The translations under genes and the position numbers were made by a program. The notes below the pieces were generated by a model, which was not told where the DNA came from, searched no databases, and saw only the letters and a list, made by a program, of their open reading frames with translations. From NCBI RefSeq assembly GCF_022581195.2, contig NC_061467.1, positions 3,782,001 to 3,846,000 on the forward strand: 64,000 nt of DNA, written 5' to 3'. This document shows positions 12,926-24,787 of this stretch, in pieces. The stretch comes from Helicoverpa zea (lineage: Eukaryota > Arthropoda > Insecta > Lepidoptera > Noctuidae). Each line of letters opens with the position of its first letter. Within the stretch, counting starts at the first letter, position 1.

Positions 12926-13412
12926 ATTCTTATTCATTCTTAACTTGCCGGCTGTGATATCGCTGTCTGAATCAGACTGAAGATAGGTTATACAACAGCT
13001 ACCACCATTATTTGGAATGGCATTAATTGTGTAGATAGGTGGTCGATACTATTTTAAGTTTCGTTTTGTTTGCCTTCAAGTGACCGCACCCATCGTCAAA
13101 CTCAATACATTGAGAGGACAAAGTGCCAACCAGAATAATTCTGTGAAAATAAGTATTATAGTGATAATATCTTTGTCAACAAAATAACACTTCGAGTGCC
13201 AAAATAAATAGGGTTTTATTTAAGTAGTAGGTAGTCCTCTGAACTTTACATACCTTGAGCAAGTAGCCTAGGTATCACTTAACCCCTTGAATTCCAGTGC
13301 GCGGATTCACGCGAGACCCAATTGAGTTTCTATTGTTCACTAATTAGCGGCATACAAGCAGTTAATGCCTAGGGTTCTAACTAACTTTTTGTGCACAAAT
13401 GTTTCAGTAAAA

Positions 13413-14095
13413 ATGGGTCTTTTGGCTGCAATTGCTGTCAATGTTGTGGGAGGTGCCGTCATTTACGGTACCGGAGGTCTTCTGGCTCCCGTAGTGGCGC
13501 CAATGCTGGGCTTCGGCAGTGCTGGCATCGCGGCGGGGTCCACTGCCGCTGCCGCTCAGGCCTACTACGGCAATCTTGCTGCAGGCTCCATCATATCGCA
13601 GCTGACTGCCGCTGCTATGGTGGCACCTACACCGTGAGTACCATCTTCAGATTTTTCGTGTCTGTATTCTGATAGTAGATGACATATTATTTTATTTATA
13701 ATAGTGAGAATATTAATCAAATGGTGAAAAAAATCATATCAATTTTGTCTTACTTATACATCCTACTAAAGCACTACTTTATCACATACCTACACATAAT
13801 AGAAGAATATAGAAGAACGGCTCCCACGGACTCTACTTGTAATGCTTGGACTTGTATGTAGCCTCGACTGCCTTCTATTGATTTTGTTTTTATGTAGGTA
13901 TATGTCACCGGAAAATAACAAGACTCGTACCTACCCAAGTTGATCAATTTTCTAGGTAGTTGATCAACTCTCGGAAAGTAAAAACGGTAGTTGAAACGAT
14001 AAAAACCTGACAAGCACAACATATTTTAGATTTACAGCTCTAGTTTCGTGTTAAATATAAAGCCCTACAATGATCGTTTCCTTTGTTACAGATAA
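13413..14095 (+). CDS. Interferon alpha-inducible protein 6/27-like (ISG12 family), 74 aa
   Basis: Two coding exons, 13413-13633 and 14092-14095, join in phase 2 to complete a proline codon directly followed by TAA, giving 74 residues. The protein is almost wholly hydrophobic and rich in Gly and Ala (MGLLAAIAVNVVGGAVIYG, then GFGSAGIAAGSTAAA), as in the ISG12/IFI27 membrane-protein family. Vertebrate members act at mitochondria or the nuclear envelope and are interferon-induced. In insects the role is unknown, so immune induction is only a guess here. The ATG follows five bases after a splice acceptor. A longer in-frame start at 13365 would read through the acceptor and is less likely. An AATAAA poly(A) signal sits at 14144-14149. 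Confidence 0.85.
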
Positions 14096-14143
14096 TTTCG
14101 CATCATCGACATTGCATTTATAACAATGTGATTGTAGTGCAGT

Positions 14144-14149
14144 AATAAA
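14144..14149 (+). terminator. Poly(A) signal of the IFI6/27-like gene
   Basis: A canonical AATAAA lies 49 nt after the stop codon, in the expected place for the 3' end of this short transcript. Confidence 0.65.
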
Positions 14150-14349
14150 ATATTTGGAACAACATATTAGTTTTATTTAACTAATTGAACGTAAGGGGTA
14201 TTAAATACTTTATCGACTCAACGTTGCAGATACTTAGTAGGTTAGGTAGTCCTAGATGTCCTAGGTAGAATTTTGAACAATATGAGACTTCAGAAGTAAG
14301 CACATTATGGGGCTCCCGACTGAGATATATTTTTTGCTTGAATATTTTT

Positions 14350-14510
14350 GACAGTCAGTCAGTAGGTAATCAGAAGTCAAAAAGTCTGACAACCAGTCTT
14401 ACGAAGGGGTATCGGTTGGCCTAACTAACTGGGTTGTGGAGGTTGGGCAGTCAATCGGTGTTAAACACTAGTACTAGTTGCATCCGGTTAGACTGGGAGC
14501 CGAACAAACT
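14350..14510 (-). repeat. SINE-like dispersed repeat, copy in reverse orientation
   Basis: This copy contains AGTCTGACAACCAGTCT, AGGGGTATCGGTTGG and CATCCGGTTAGACTGGGAG, matching in reverse complement the copies at 22300 and 23398. The family is tRNA-derived in appearance and occurs six or more times in the window. Confidence 0.75.
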
Positions 14511-14952
14511 CAATCCACCCCAAACTCTCCCCCATTTATTATGATAAGATATGGAACATTAACATTGTCTATGTGATTTTGCGTAGTCATCATCCACGCT
14601 TTTAATTTAATTAATATTTCTACTTGAACATAAACTGCACTGTCAAACGACTTTTTTTGAAAACTTATGACACAAATACACTCGTTGATTGCCTTGCCTT
14701 TAACTAAAAGTAAACAATCTTGATAGCACTTTTGCACAAATGAATATGGAACCAGTAAATTACTGATTAAAATAGTAATTCAATTAATTAAATCATTAGT
14801 TTTAAAATAAAATTCATATCAAGATGTTTATCTTGAGCTAAGTCTCCTATTAAAAACTATAGATACTTATTGATATTAATATAGGTTCCAAACCCGTAAA
14901 TATCCCGTGATTCGATAAGGTATAACAAAACACAGCATTTGGACATAACGAT

Positions 14953-17900
14953 TTATATGGCGTGAGCGTGTAGATCATAGTACAAGCCCTTAGCTTCGAG
15001 CAGTTGGTGGTGTGTGCCGGCCTCAGCGACCCGTCCCTTGGCGATCACACAGATGAGGTCGGCGTCGCGGACCGTGCTCAGCCGGTGCGCGATGGTCACG
15101 CATGTGCGACCCGCTTTGGCGGCGTCTAGAGCCTCTTGCACTACCTATCAATTACACAAAGAAAGATGAAAAGTTACTACATAATTGACCTCATAAGCCT
15201 ACACGAGGTGACAATTCAGTATTTGACGAGTCAAATTCATTACTTTTATTGTCAAAACCGGTTACTTTCTATATAGTTTGTATGAAATTGTGAAAAATGA
15301 CGTCACAGATTTTTCACATCAAGCTGTGTGCTGTGCTTATTTTCCATAAAACAACGATATATTTTTTTCCATCAGAACAATAAATGAAAGTGACATTATC
15401 TAAGATCTCTAAGATGCTATCTTAGATGCTATAACATATATATGATAACTAAGATGCTTTTCCAAATGAATAAAGTATCTATTTATTTTGAACCTAGTCA
15501 GATTTACAATTGTACGATAATAACCTTCTCGCTTTCAGTATCCAAAGCACTAGTGGCCTCGTCTAGGAGCAGAATCTTGGGATGTCGTATCAGAGCCCGC
15601 GCTATTGCCACTCTCTGCTTCTGTCCACCAGACAACTGCATGCCTTTTGCGCCTATGTTCGTCTCATACCCCTGGTGTAAATAATGATAATGTTTTAGAA
15701 GGTTTGAAGCAGGTTTTGATTTAAAGGTCTTTCCAAGTCGCTAATGACAGCTTAATTAGCATTTTTGCAATTTATACCCTTAAAACAGCTCTCAAAATAA
15801 GATTTATACCTAAGCATATTGTTTTCATTAATGACAGGCAATTACAATTAGTTTGTTCAGTTTCAGTAAGATTTGTTATCTCTATGCCCCCATAGGATAT
15901 AGATAGATACATAGGTACGTATGTAATATTGTCCGGACAGGCACGTATTTTGTTTAAACATGAAACACGTAAAAATATATGGACGTAAGTAAGTATTACC
16001 TGCGGTAATGACACAATGAAGTTATGTATGTTAGCTTGCTTGGCTGCCTGCACGATCTCTTCGTGCGTAGGCCCACGTTCATAGTCCCCATACGCGATGT
16101 TCTCCGCAATACTGTAGTCGAAGAGTACAGGCTCCTGTGACACCAGGCCGAAGCCCGAACGAGCCTCCGAGAGCAACAGCCCCGGCAGAGGTAACCCGTC
16201 TAAACACTGCTCCGGATGCAGAAAAAAGAAAAAAATATCAAAAATATTAGCAAGCTATAAAAAGGTAGGCTATTTATTCAAAGTAGGCTGAAAATCAGCA
16301 CGTTTAAAGTTCAATTTTATAAAAGACAGCTCTTCCCCTTTTTCTATGTATTTTTGCTGGAAGAGGATGGTGGAGCAAACACTCTAGCAACACAATTCTG
16401 TCAGTATGGTTTGAAGGTTCGGTTCTTTATAAAATTAAATGCTCTGCTAAACTATCGAATTGCTCTACCATACCCAGTCTGTCATCTAGCAGCAACTGTT
16501 CTTAAATTTAGATAACTAGGCGAACACAGCATCAATCACTAACCACTTCTCCGACGTCAGGATCGTAGTATCTCTGCAGAAGTTGTATGACCGTGCTCTT
16601 GCCGCAGCCGCTGTGCCCGACCAGCGCTATCGTTTTGCCTCTCTCAACCTATGGATCAGATCTATTGATGATTGAAAATCAAATACGATATATGACTTAT
16701 TGCCTGAAAAGGATTTTTGCAAGATTTACTTTTCTGAATCGCCGAACAAAAATAAAAGTTATTTAAATATTATTTTCTCGGATCGGCTGTACCCCTCAAT
16801 GCCTAACAGATCTCGTATGAGAATGTTTGAGAGTGTTTGTCTAATTTTTAATTAATATTTATATAGGTACCCTGATTCCTCGATAAGTCCGTATTCATAC
16901 CTTCAAGTCCAACCCTCGTAATACTTGCACTCCCGGCCTGCTGGGGTATCGAAACTGCACATCATGTAAGCTCGCCTCACCCTTCGGCCTCTAAGAATAT
17001 TATGCGATATAAAATCAATACTAATATTATAAAGCTGAAGAGTTTGTTTGTTTGTTTGTTTGAACGCGCTAATCTCAGGAACTACTGGTCCGATTTGAAA
17101 ATTTCTTTCAGTGTTAGATAGCCCATTTATCGAGGAAGGCTATAGGCTACTTTTTATCCTGGTACGGGAAGTAGTTCCCACGGGATGCGGGTGAAACCGC
17201 TGGCGGAAGTTAGTCAAATATAAAAATATGCAAGACCAGCTGTAAAATACGAAGAATACTTACAAATGGAGTGATGACAGGTGTAGCCGGATCACATATC
17301 TGTGGCTTCGTTTCAAGCAGTGCAACGATTCGGGAAGCTGCACTCACGCCCTTCTGGAACTCGGGAGCGAACGTGAACGCGTTCTGCGCTTGACCTGACG
17401 CCATTTGCAAAGACTGTGTAGTCCTGGTGACATCGTGAGTATTTTGTGTGGGTCTACTCAAAGAATTTCTATAAACTGGTCCTTGATATAAGTATACCTT
17501 GAGCTGAACAATATAAGGTATTTACATTGCGAATTATAACGTTACACTTCTACTTACAAAGAGTCAATTTTCTTGGTTAACTTTCAAGTTCTACAGATAC
17601 ATCGTACTCAAAAGACTACTAAGTACCCACCTCATTTCTAAATCTACAATCTTATATCACTCACACTAGAATATTTTCGTAGGGAACACCCTCAGCCACA
17701 ATGAGACTTCCACCGTATGTCAGTGCTGTGGCATTGATGAAGTTGAAAATGGAACGCGAGAGGCCGTTGACGAGTCCTCGACAGTGCGCGGCCTTCTTGG
17801 CGTCTTTAAGTGCTGGGGCCAGTTGACGCACGTACTCTCGAACGAATAGACGTTCCTGGCCAAGGCAAACCACCGTGCGAATGTTACTCACCGCCTCTAT

Positions 17901-20900
17901 GGCCACCTATAGAACATCGGTATTTGTTTAAGATGTTGGCATGAACAGTCGACAAAGCAGTTCGTGTGACGATGCTGAACATGACCTGAATTTGTAACTA
18001 TAGTTTCTGTCTTCAGGGGTAGGCAGAAGCCAGTAAGTTTGACACCAGTCTAACCAAGGGGTATTGGGTTGCCCGAGCAACTGGGTTGAGGGGGTCAGAT
18101 AGGGCAGTCGCTCCTTGTAAAGCACTGGTAGGTACTCAGCTACATCCGGTTAAACTGGAAGCTGACCCCAACATAGTTTGGGAAAAAGGCTCGGAGGAAG
18201 ACCCGCTCCTAAACAAACTCGACCATCAGCCGAAAACTGATCTGATTTAGTAAAACATTAGTTACCTTAGTGCTATTCTCCAAAGACTTGGCGTTTCCAA
18301 AAGACTCCTGGCTTACGGCCTTGACCTGCTGGTACACTACGAAAGCGATGAGCGGCAGAAAGCACAGCGCGACCAATCCTACACGGTACTCGAAGAGCAT
18401 GGCCAATACCAGCGCCAGGCCTATGGCCCCGAAGCCTTGCAGACATATGCCTATCCGCTGGCCAGACGCCTGAAAACGATACGTATACGTACTTTACTGT
18501 AATACCGTCAAAATAATCAGATCGAGTCATTATTTACTCCTTTGAAGATGGGGCTTCAAAGGTTCTTTAACCCCCATCTCTTCACAAACAAAGCTAGTAC
18601 AATCCTTGCCTTTATTATAATAGGTAGATTAAACCACAACCTTGTTCAAGGATTTGATTTGCCGTATCAACTCTTAATGATGAACAATTTGTATGGTTGT
18701 TAATCAGTTGATAGGACTAGCGCATACTTACACCTTGCACATATGCAGCCTCAGCCGACAGTTTGGCGCACAACGCGCCGGTGGAGTTTCTTCTCTCATC
18801 GTAGAACGCCACGTGCTGTCGCAGAAGGTGCTCGAACATTCGAGAACGAAGCCTCTCAGTCATGTGCGCGCCTGCCACCCCAAATGATACAGCCTAAAGA
18901 AATAATCATGCAGTAGTTTAGAATTGTGATTATACGTATGGTGGCTTTTTTTGCTAACCACCATAACATATGTAGGTAGGTACCTTCAGTAGCACCTAAT
19001 AATAGAGTAATTAACTAAACATTTGCATGTGTGAAAGTAATTCTCGACCGAGGTTAAACTTGCACAAAATTACATGTGTAAATAACACTTATCGTTTTAA
19101 CTGATTTAATAAGGGATAAAAATAAAAGGCCATAGGTAAGTATGCATTTTGTACACAAAAATAGTTTGCTTAAATCTAATAAGTATTTTGATCAGTGGGT
19201 CGTCTTAAGGGCGGTTTATGTTTTTAGATGAACAAGGAGACCACTTCTACCAAAACTTACTTCAATCAAATTAGACGTGCCCATCACAAGTCCAATACAT
19301 ATGCACATAAGGGATACTTTCTTTACTTTTTCCATTAACTTATTAGGGTCGGGGTCCGACATAGACTGAAAGAAATGCATCAAAATTAGAATTTTGCTAA
19401 CCGAGTTATGCTTCGGAGGCACCTGATTCTCATAACACATGCTCACGAAATGTCGTTGGCAATGTCTTATGATTAATAGAACTCCTAAATGGGATGCAGC
19501 TTGATTAAATTAATAATGTCACGCACACCGAACAAATCGCCGAAAACAACGATGAAAAGCGGCATAGAGAACCCGATGACGATAGAGCAGACCGTCCCCA
19601 CCGCCAGCCACCTCCATTCCTGCGACTTCATGGCTATCAACCGCCAGAACGACATACGAGACCTTTTCACTTCTTCGTCTTCTTCCACTAGCTTAAACAC
19701 ATTGGAAAGAAGTCAAAAAGTAATTTACGTTGACCCGCTAGTCTGTTCTATGCTTGAGACGAACTTACTGTCAAAGCTTCAGCACCTTCATTATCTGACG
19801 CGCTAGATTCCGATCTAACCAGCGTATGATCTGCAACATATTATATTTTTTAATTGCAAGACACAAACGAGGTAAGAAAAATCTTTAATTTATTTAGGTC
19901 CTGATAGTATTAAACGTCTCAGCAAAAATAGTCTAGCTAGAAGAAGACAATGCTTTCAGAATCCTGACCTTCTGTAGCGACGACATGTTCAGGCTCCTGT
20001 AGATTCACCATTTCATAGTAGTGCCCCTTGTTGGCCATCAGGTCTTCATGCGTGCCTGACTCCACGACTTGGCCATCGTCCATCACGTATATAAGGCCAA
20101 CATGTCGAATGGTGGACAGTCGATGAGCCACTATGACCGTCGTACGTCCTTCCGCAGCCTAGTTAAGCACATTCGTATTGAATAGTTATTTAGCAACAAA
20201 CGCTGGAAATACTCTCAAGGGGATCAAACTCACAGGATCCCCATTGACCTAGAGATATGGTAATAAACGTAAACAAACCTTATCAAGTGCCAATTGCACT
20301 TTAGCTTCGGAAGCAGTATCCAGGGCGCTAGTTGCCTCGTCCAACAGAAGAACTCGAGGATTTCGTACTAAAGCGCGGGCTATCGCTATCCGTTGCTTCT
20401 GACCGCCGGACAACGATGCACCACGTTCGCCTACCAGTGTATCATAGCCCTGAGAATATTTCCTATCTAATTTAGATCAAGATTCGGATGTCGAACTTCA
20501 CATTTATAAGCCACTCCATCTCTTACTTTCAGAGATATAAAAAAATACGTAATGTCCAAATGATGTAAAGCTTACAATAAGTTAAATAGGATTTTCGATT
20601 AAAGATCTTTAATACCTTCGGCAGTTTGGTGATGAAGACATGAGCATTAGCCTCCTTAGCAGCCTCTCGTATGTCTGCGTCGGTGGCATCCTCGCGGCCG
20701 AACCGTATGTTCTCCCGCACCGTGTTGTTGAACAGCACCGGCTCCTGGCGCACCAGCCCGATCTGCGCCCGCAGCCATTGTACCGACAGGTCACGCACGT
20801 CCATATTGTCCACACACACCTAGTTTGTAGGAACGCTTCTAATTTGAAATAAGAATTTATTTACCATCAATGAAAGTAGTACTCACTAGGTAGCTACAGT

Positions 20901-23755
20901 TAAATGCTGCTATGAAATCACTCGCAACGGTTAATTGGCAATCGACCACTGTAGATAAATTATCGTAAGTAAACTATGCAAATACTTACACTGCCACTAA
21001 TGACATCGTAATACCGGGAAATGAGTTGTATGATTGTAGATTTCCCGCAACCAGAGTGTCCAACGAGAGCAACGGATTGTCCGCGTTGCACGGTCAGACT
21101 TACACCTTTCAATATCTATAACGATGACAAATAACTAACAGATTTATAAAAAAAAAACATTATCCTCTCATAATACAGAAGATTTGAGTAAAACTAATTT
21201 AACTACTAACAGGCACATCAGGTCTAGACGGATAGTGGAACACTACGTTCTTTAATTCGATAGTTCCTACAGGCGCAAAGGGCTTCAAGCCACGGTCCAA
21301 CAGTGGATTAATTGTTGGCTCATTTTGCAAAAGATGAAATATCTGAGCTCCAGCCCCTCGGGCCAGGCCAAACGAACGTACTAGAGAGCCCACCATGCCA
21401 AGATTTCCAAGGGCTGTCATTACACCGAAAAACACCTGGAAAAAAAAGAAATATTATTGTAATAACAATTGAAAGTTTGTGTAAGGCAATTGTCTCACTT
21501 ACTGAAAACATAACATCAGCATTGTAGTTTTCCGGATCGTTTATCATGAGATAAATTCCGAAGTAAAATGACAAAGCATACGAGCAAAATATGCAGAAGA
21601 ACAGAAAACCCATCGAGAGGCCTGTGAAAAATTCTGTAACACCAAAATGTCGTTAACACCTAATTCCACAATATATAGGATTTCTGTATATTCTTCCAAC
21701 GGTACCTTTCTTGATATGAATCTTCTTAGCAGCCGCCAGTGGTATTTTATACCGCTCCAATTCTTTCTGCTGACCATTGAAAGAGTATACTGTTCGAATG
21801 GAGCTCAGTACTTCCTGTGCAATTGCACTAGCTCGACCTGTCTCAAGCGCCTCTTGCTTGTAGAGACGATCTGCTATCTGAGTTATATAGTATTTTTATT
21901 AATAGATATTTATAGGAATAGAGAGGAAAGGAATTGGATATAGGTTAACATGTTTCAACAAACCTTTAAATCTTTACTTAGTTGCTTTATGAATTTATAT
22001 AACAAAGTATATAATTTCTACGACATTGAAAATATGTGAAGTACATACTCGTCCAGTCAAGCCGACCAGCGTAAACGTGATCGGCGTAGTGGTGAGACAC
22101 AGGAGAGCCAACTTCCACCCCTTGAGCATCGCCATGAGGATGCAACCTATGGCCGTTGTCACGCTGTACACGAATGCCGACAGCTTGTCGCCGATACCTT
22201 CCTCTAACTTTATTACATCCCTAGAACAACAACAAGCGCTAAGGGAAAGTTACGGGAAACATTTAAATCGATTTCAAATTAGGAGTACCTCAAACAAGAT
22301 CTCATCATCTTCATCCTCCGAGCCTTTTCCCAATCACGTTGGGGTCGGCTTCCAGTCTAACCGGATTCAGATGAGTACCAGTGCTTTACAAGAAGCGACT
22401 GCCTATCTGACCTCCTCAACCCAGTAACCCGGGCAACCCGATACCCCTTGGTTAGACTGGTGTCAGACTTTCTGGCTTCTGACTACCCGTAACGACTGCC
22501 AAGGATGTTCACTGACAGCCGGGACCTACAGTTTAACGTCAAACAAGATCTCGGTGCGCCAATTGATAAAAATCGTTTTGCCTGTCCTAGTAATAAGAGA
22601 ACTTACTCTGCCATTTTAGATGCGAAGTCTCCAGTTTGATGACAGTCAAAATACGCAAAATCCTGATTTAAAGCTGCTTTTAAATATTCTTCTCTGATTT
22701 TGTACACCTGAAAAATATTTTCCTTACGTTCGTTACCATTGCTTTTAGAGACATAAACGGTGTTTTTTGGGGTTCTGTGATGTTACCTGATTTATAGCAG
22801 TAATGTTCATAAATGCAGATCCTAGATATGCACAAAAGAATAACAGGACGCCAATCAATGAGTACTTGACGCCAAAGTAATGCATGCTCAGTAGAAAAGC
22901 TTCGGCATCCTGAGTCCCAGCTTGCACCGCCTTGTCGTACGTAATCATGTTTTGAAACACGTTTGCCACTAGAGTTATGGCGTATGGCAGCGTAATTCCG
23001 GCCACAAACGACGCGATTATTGATGTGGCTATCATGAATTTATCAAGCTTTGATGAAAATCTGTACTGAAAATAAATTATCACCATGAGCGCAACAAAAA
23101 GTTGCCTGTGTTGCGACTCATTTTAGGGTGCCTACAAATAAGCCGCAAACTTAATTGCTAACAGCGCTTATTTCGAGGCACCCTTAGTCAATACATAAAA
23201 ATGACTTCTAAGATAAAATTAACGTAAGTATAAAAATAGTGTCTTACGGGAGAGAAAACTAGAACTATACCAATGTAAAATATGAAATTGAAGGCGCAGT
23301 CTCCTGCTGCTTACTGTTCTTTTCTCTGAAAACATGAAAAAGAACTGTGAGATGACCACAAACGACGAGACGACGGATGGCTAGTTTGTACACCTACCTC
23401 ATCATCCTCCTCCGAGCCTTTTTCCCAAACTATGTTGGGGTCGGCTTCCAGTCTAACCGGATTCAGCTGAGTACCAGTGCTTTACAAGAAGCGACTGCCT
23501 ATCTGACCTCCTCAACCCAGTTACCCGGGTAACCCGATACCCCTTGGTTAGCTTTGTACACCTACCTATTACCCTATTACATGCGTCGTTTATCCCAAAA
23601 ACCCAAAACCTAATTTATTAACGATTACTTTTCTCTATTTGTGCATCATTTACAACCCAAGTACCTACCTACTTCTAGAATTAAATGTATAGGTAAGTAG
23701 AAACTTACTTCCTGCCGTCCTGGCTCTTTCTTTTCTTACTGCACCCACGGCCCAT
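14953..23755 (-). CDS. ABCB1: ABCB full transporter (P-glycoprotein / MDR type), 1248 aa, 24 exons
   Basis: ATP-driven efflux pump of the plasma membrane for amphipathic drugs and toxins. Exons in order of translation: 23709-23755, 23271-23325, 22787-23065, 22607-22707, 22049-22220, 21706-21877, 21503-21621, 21211-21435, 20990-21115, 20616-20819, 20279-20449, 19969-20158, 19769-19830, 19527-19691, 19261-19365, 18732-18893, 18266-18469, 17665-17906, 17264-17468, 16901-16990, 16544-16648, 16000-16206, 15525-15671, 14953-15144. All phases agree, and the sum is 3747 nt. Order is TMD1, NBD1, linker, TMD2, NBD2. NBD1 has Walker A GHSGCGKST (about 409-417), LSGGQ (513-517), LLLDEATSALD and VAHRLST. 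NBD2 has GHSGCGKST (about 1043-1051), LSGGQ (1149-1153), ILLLDEATSALD and IAHRLST. All catalytic motifs are intact, so both ATP sites should work. Introns carry SINE and other repeats. Which ABCB subfamily member it is cannot be told here. Confidence 0.95.
16258..16370 (+). repeat. Dispersed LINE-tail-like repeat in ABCB intron
   Basis: TATTTATTCAAAGTAGGCTG, AAAAGACAGCTCTTCCCC and CTATGTATTTTTGCTGGAAG match 55752-55925 segment by segment. This is a widespread moth repeat, probably the 3' end of a LINE. It lies in the intron between exons 21 and 22. Confidence 0.6.
17019..17214 (+). repeat. Short dispersed repeat, GTTTG-type family, copy 2
   Basis: Starts at ACTAATATTATAAAGCTGAA, with a (GTTT)4 run and the end AACCGCTGGCGGAAGTTAGT. 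It is close in sequence to 9972-10172. It sits in the ABCB intron between exons 19 and 20, ending about 50 bp from the exon border. Confidence 0.75.
18014..18200 (-). repeat. SINE-like dispersed repeat in ABCB intron
   Basis: The reverse-orientation copy includes GAAGCCAGTAAGTTTGACAC, CAAGGGGTATTGGG and AAACTGGAAGCTGACCCCAA, ending in AAAAAGGCTCGGAGGAAG. It is nearly full length compared with 22302-22535 and lies between exons 17 and 18. Confidence 0.8.
22302..22535 (+). repeat. SINE-like dispersed repeat in ABCB intron, longest copy
   Basis: It begins CATCATCTTCATCCTCCGAG, has GGTCGGCTTCCAGTCTAACC and GATACCCCTTGGTTAGACTG, and ends at GGGACCTACAGTTTA. It serves as reference for the other copies. 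It lies between exons 4 and 5 of the transporter gene and carries no coding capacity. Confidence 0.8.
23124..23186. repeat. Imperfect inverted repeat in ABCB intron
   Basis: TTTAGGGTGCCTACAAATAAG on the left pairs with CTTATTTCGAGGCACCCTTAG on the right, leaving a loop of about 20 nt. It is probably a tiny MITE relic between exons 2 and 3. Confidence 0.6.
23395..23555 (+). repeat. SINE-like dispersed repeat in ABCB first intron
   Basis: This copy runs from CATCATCCTCCTCCGAGCCT to GATACCCCTTGGTTAG and is close to identical to 22302-22462, so both probably arrived recently. It is truncated on the right. Confidence 0.8.
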
Positions 23756-24787
23756 TTTAAACACGCTTACAATGAATAATTACAAGTTTTGTTTTACTTT
23801 CCAAATATATTTGTAATCATATGCCACCCATTCATATTTGTATTATTGAACCGATTTACTCGAAATCTATACCTTTCGTAATTTTATTATGATGTCAATA
23901 AAATTGAATGACAGTAAACTAGGTAATATTCAAGTATCTATGATTCGAAGATATAAACAAGAAGATATAAGCTTACAGGTTGGATATTAACTAAGGACAG
24001 CTTTGAATCAATTGTATTGCGCAATATTAGGAATTGTGCCAAAACGCTACTTTAATAATTGTCTAACGTACCTACGTACGCGGGTGTGCAGTTTTTTACT
24101 TTATTTCAGATATTAGGAGACTAACTGCCTTTGCCAAGATTTTGCACGGAGTAATTTATTTATTTTTTAATTATAATACGCAAAGCACACAAAAAAAGAT
24201 CATTAGTTTCAGATCATTTAGAATTTCCCGCTATTATTAAGAACACAGATAATACAGGATTCGTTCCAAAAATGGATACAGACCTACAACAAGAATAATA
24301 TATTGTGGTTACTTCGGGCTACATATTTTAAATTAAAAAATTGTAGGTAGATATCCTTTTTGGCAATTATTTATGCACTTACTTACGCTTTATTACGTAA
24401 TTACTATGTATGTACTTGCGGAAAAACGCAATAAATAACTTACTACACAAGCAAACTGTGCTTGTATTGTCTGTATCTGTATCAAAACCTACCTATTTGG
24501 GTAAATAATATTTATCAATAAGATAACCTGTATGAAGTGTCCAATTCCGGGAGACAGAGATCGAAAGTAGACCTTAACAGAAAGAACCTAAAGTACATTT
24601 TCTTATGTATTAAAATTATTGTAGTAAAACCGGTAAAACTGTACTTTGGTGGCGTCACGATTTTATCATTGTAATGCTTGCTCTCAGCCAGACAAAACAC
24701 TGAGTACATATTTTGTTTGAGGCAGTGTTTTATTGATTTGTGTTCTAATCAAGCCACCTTAATACCTAGGTATCATATAGGTACACA
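23756..24787. promoter_or_regulatory. Divergent intergenic region between ABCB and reductase A
   Basis: About 1 kb separates the start codons of two genes read in opposite directions, so their promoters must lie here. It is AT-rich, with no coding frame or recognisable binding site I would name. Shared regulation is possible but unproven. Confidence 0.5.

Noticed and set aside
22302..22535. Possible tRNA gene in the GGTCGGCTTCCAG repeat
   Set aside because: No cloverleaf with proper acceptor stem and anticodon could be folded by eye; multiple diverged copies indicate a SINE.
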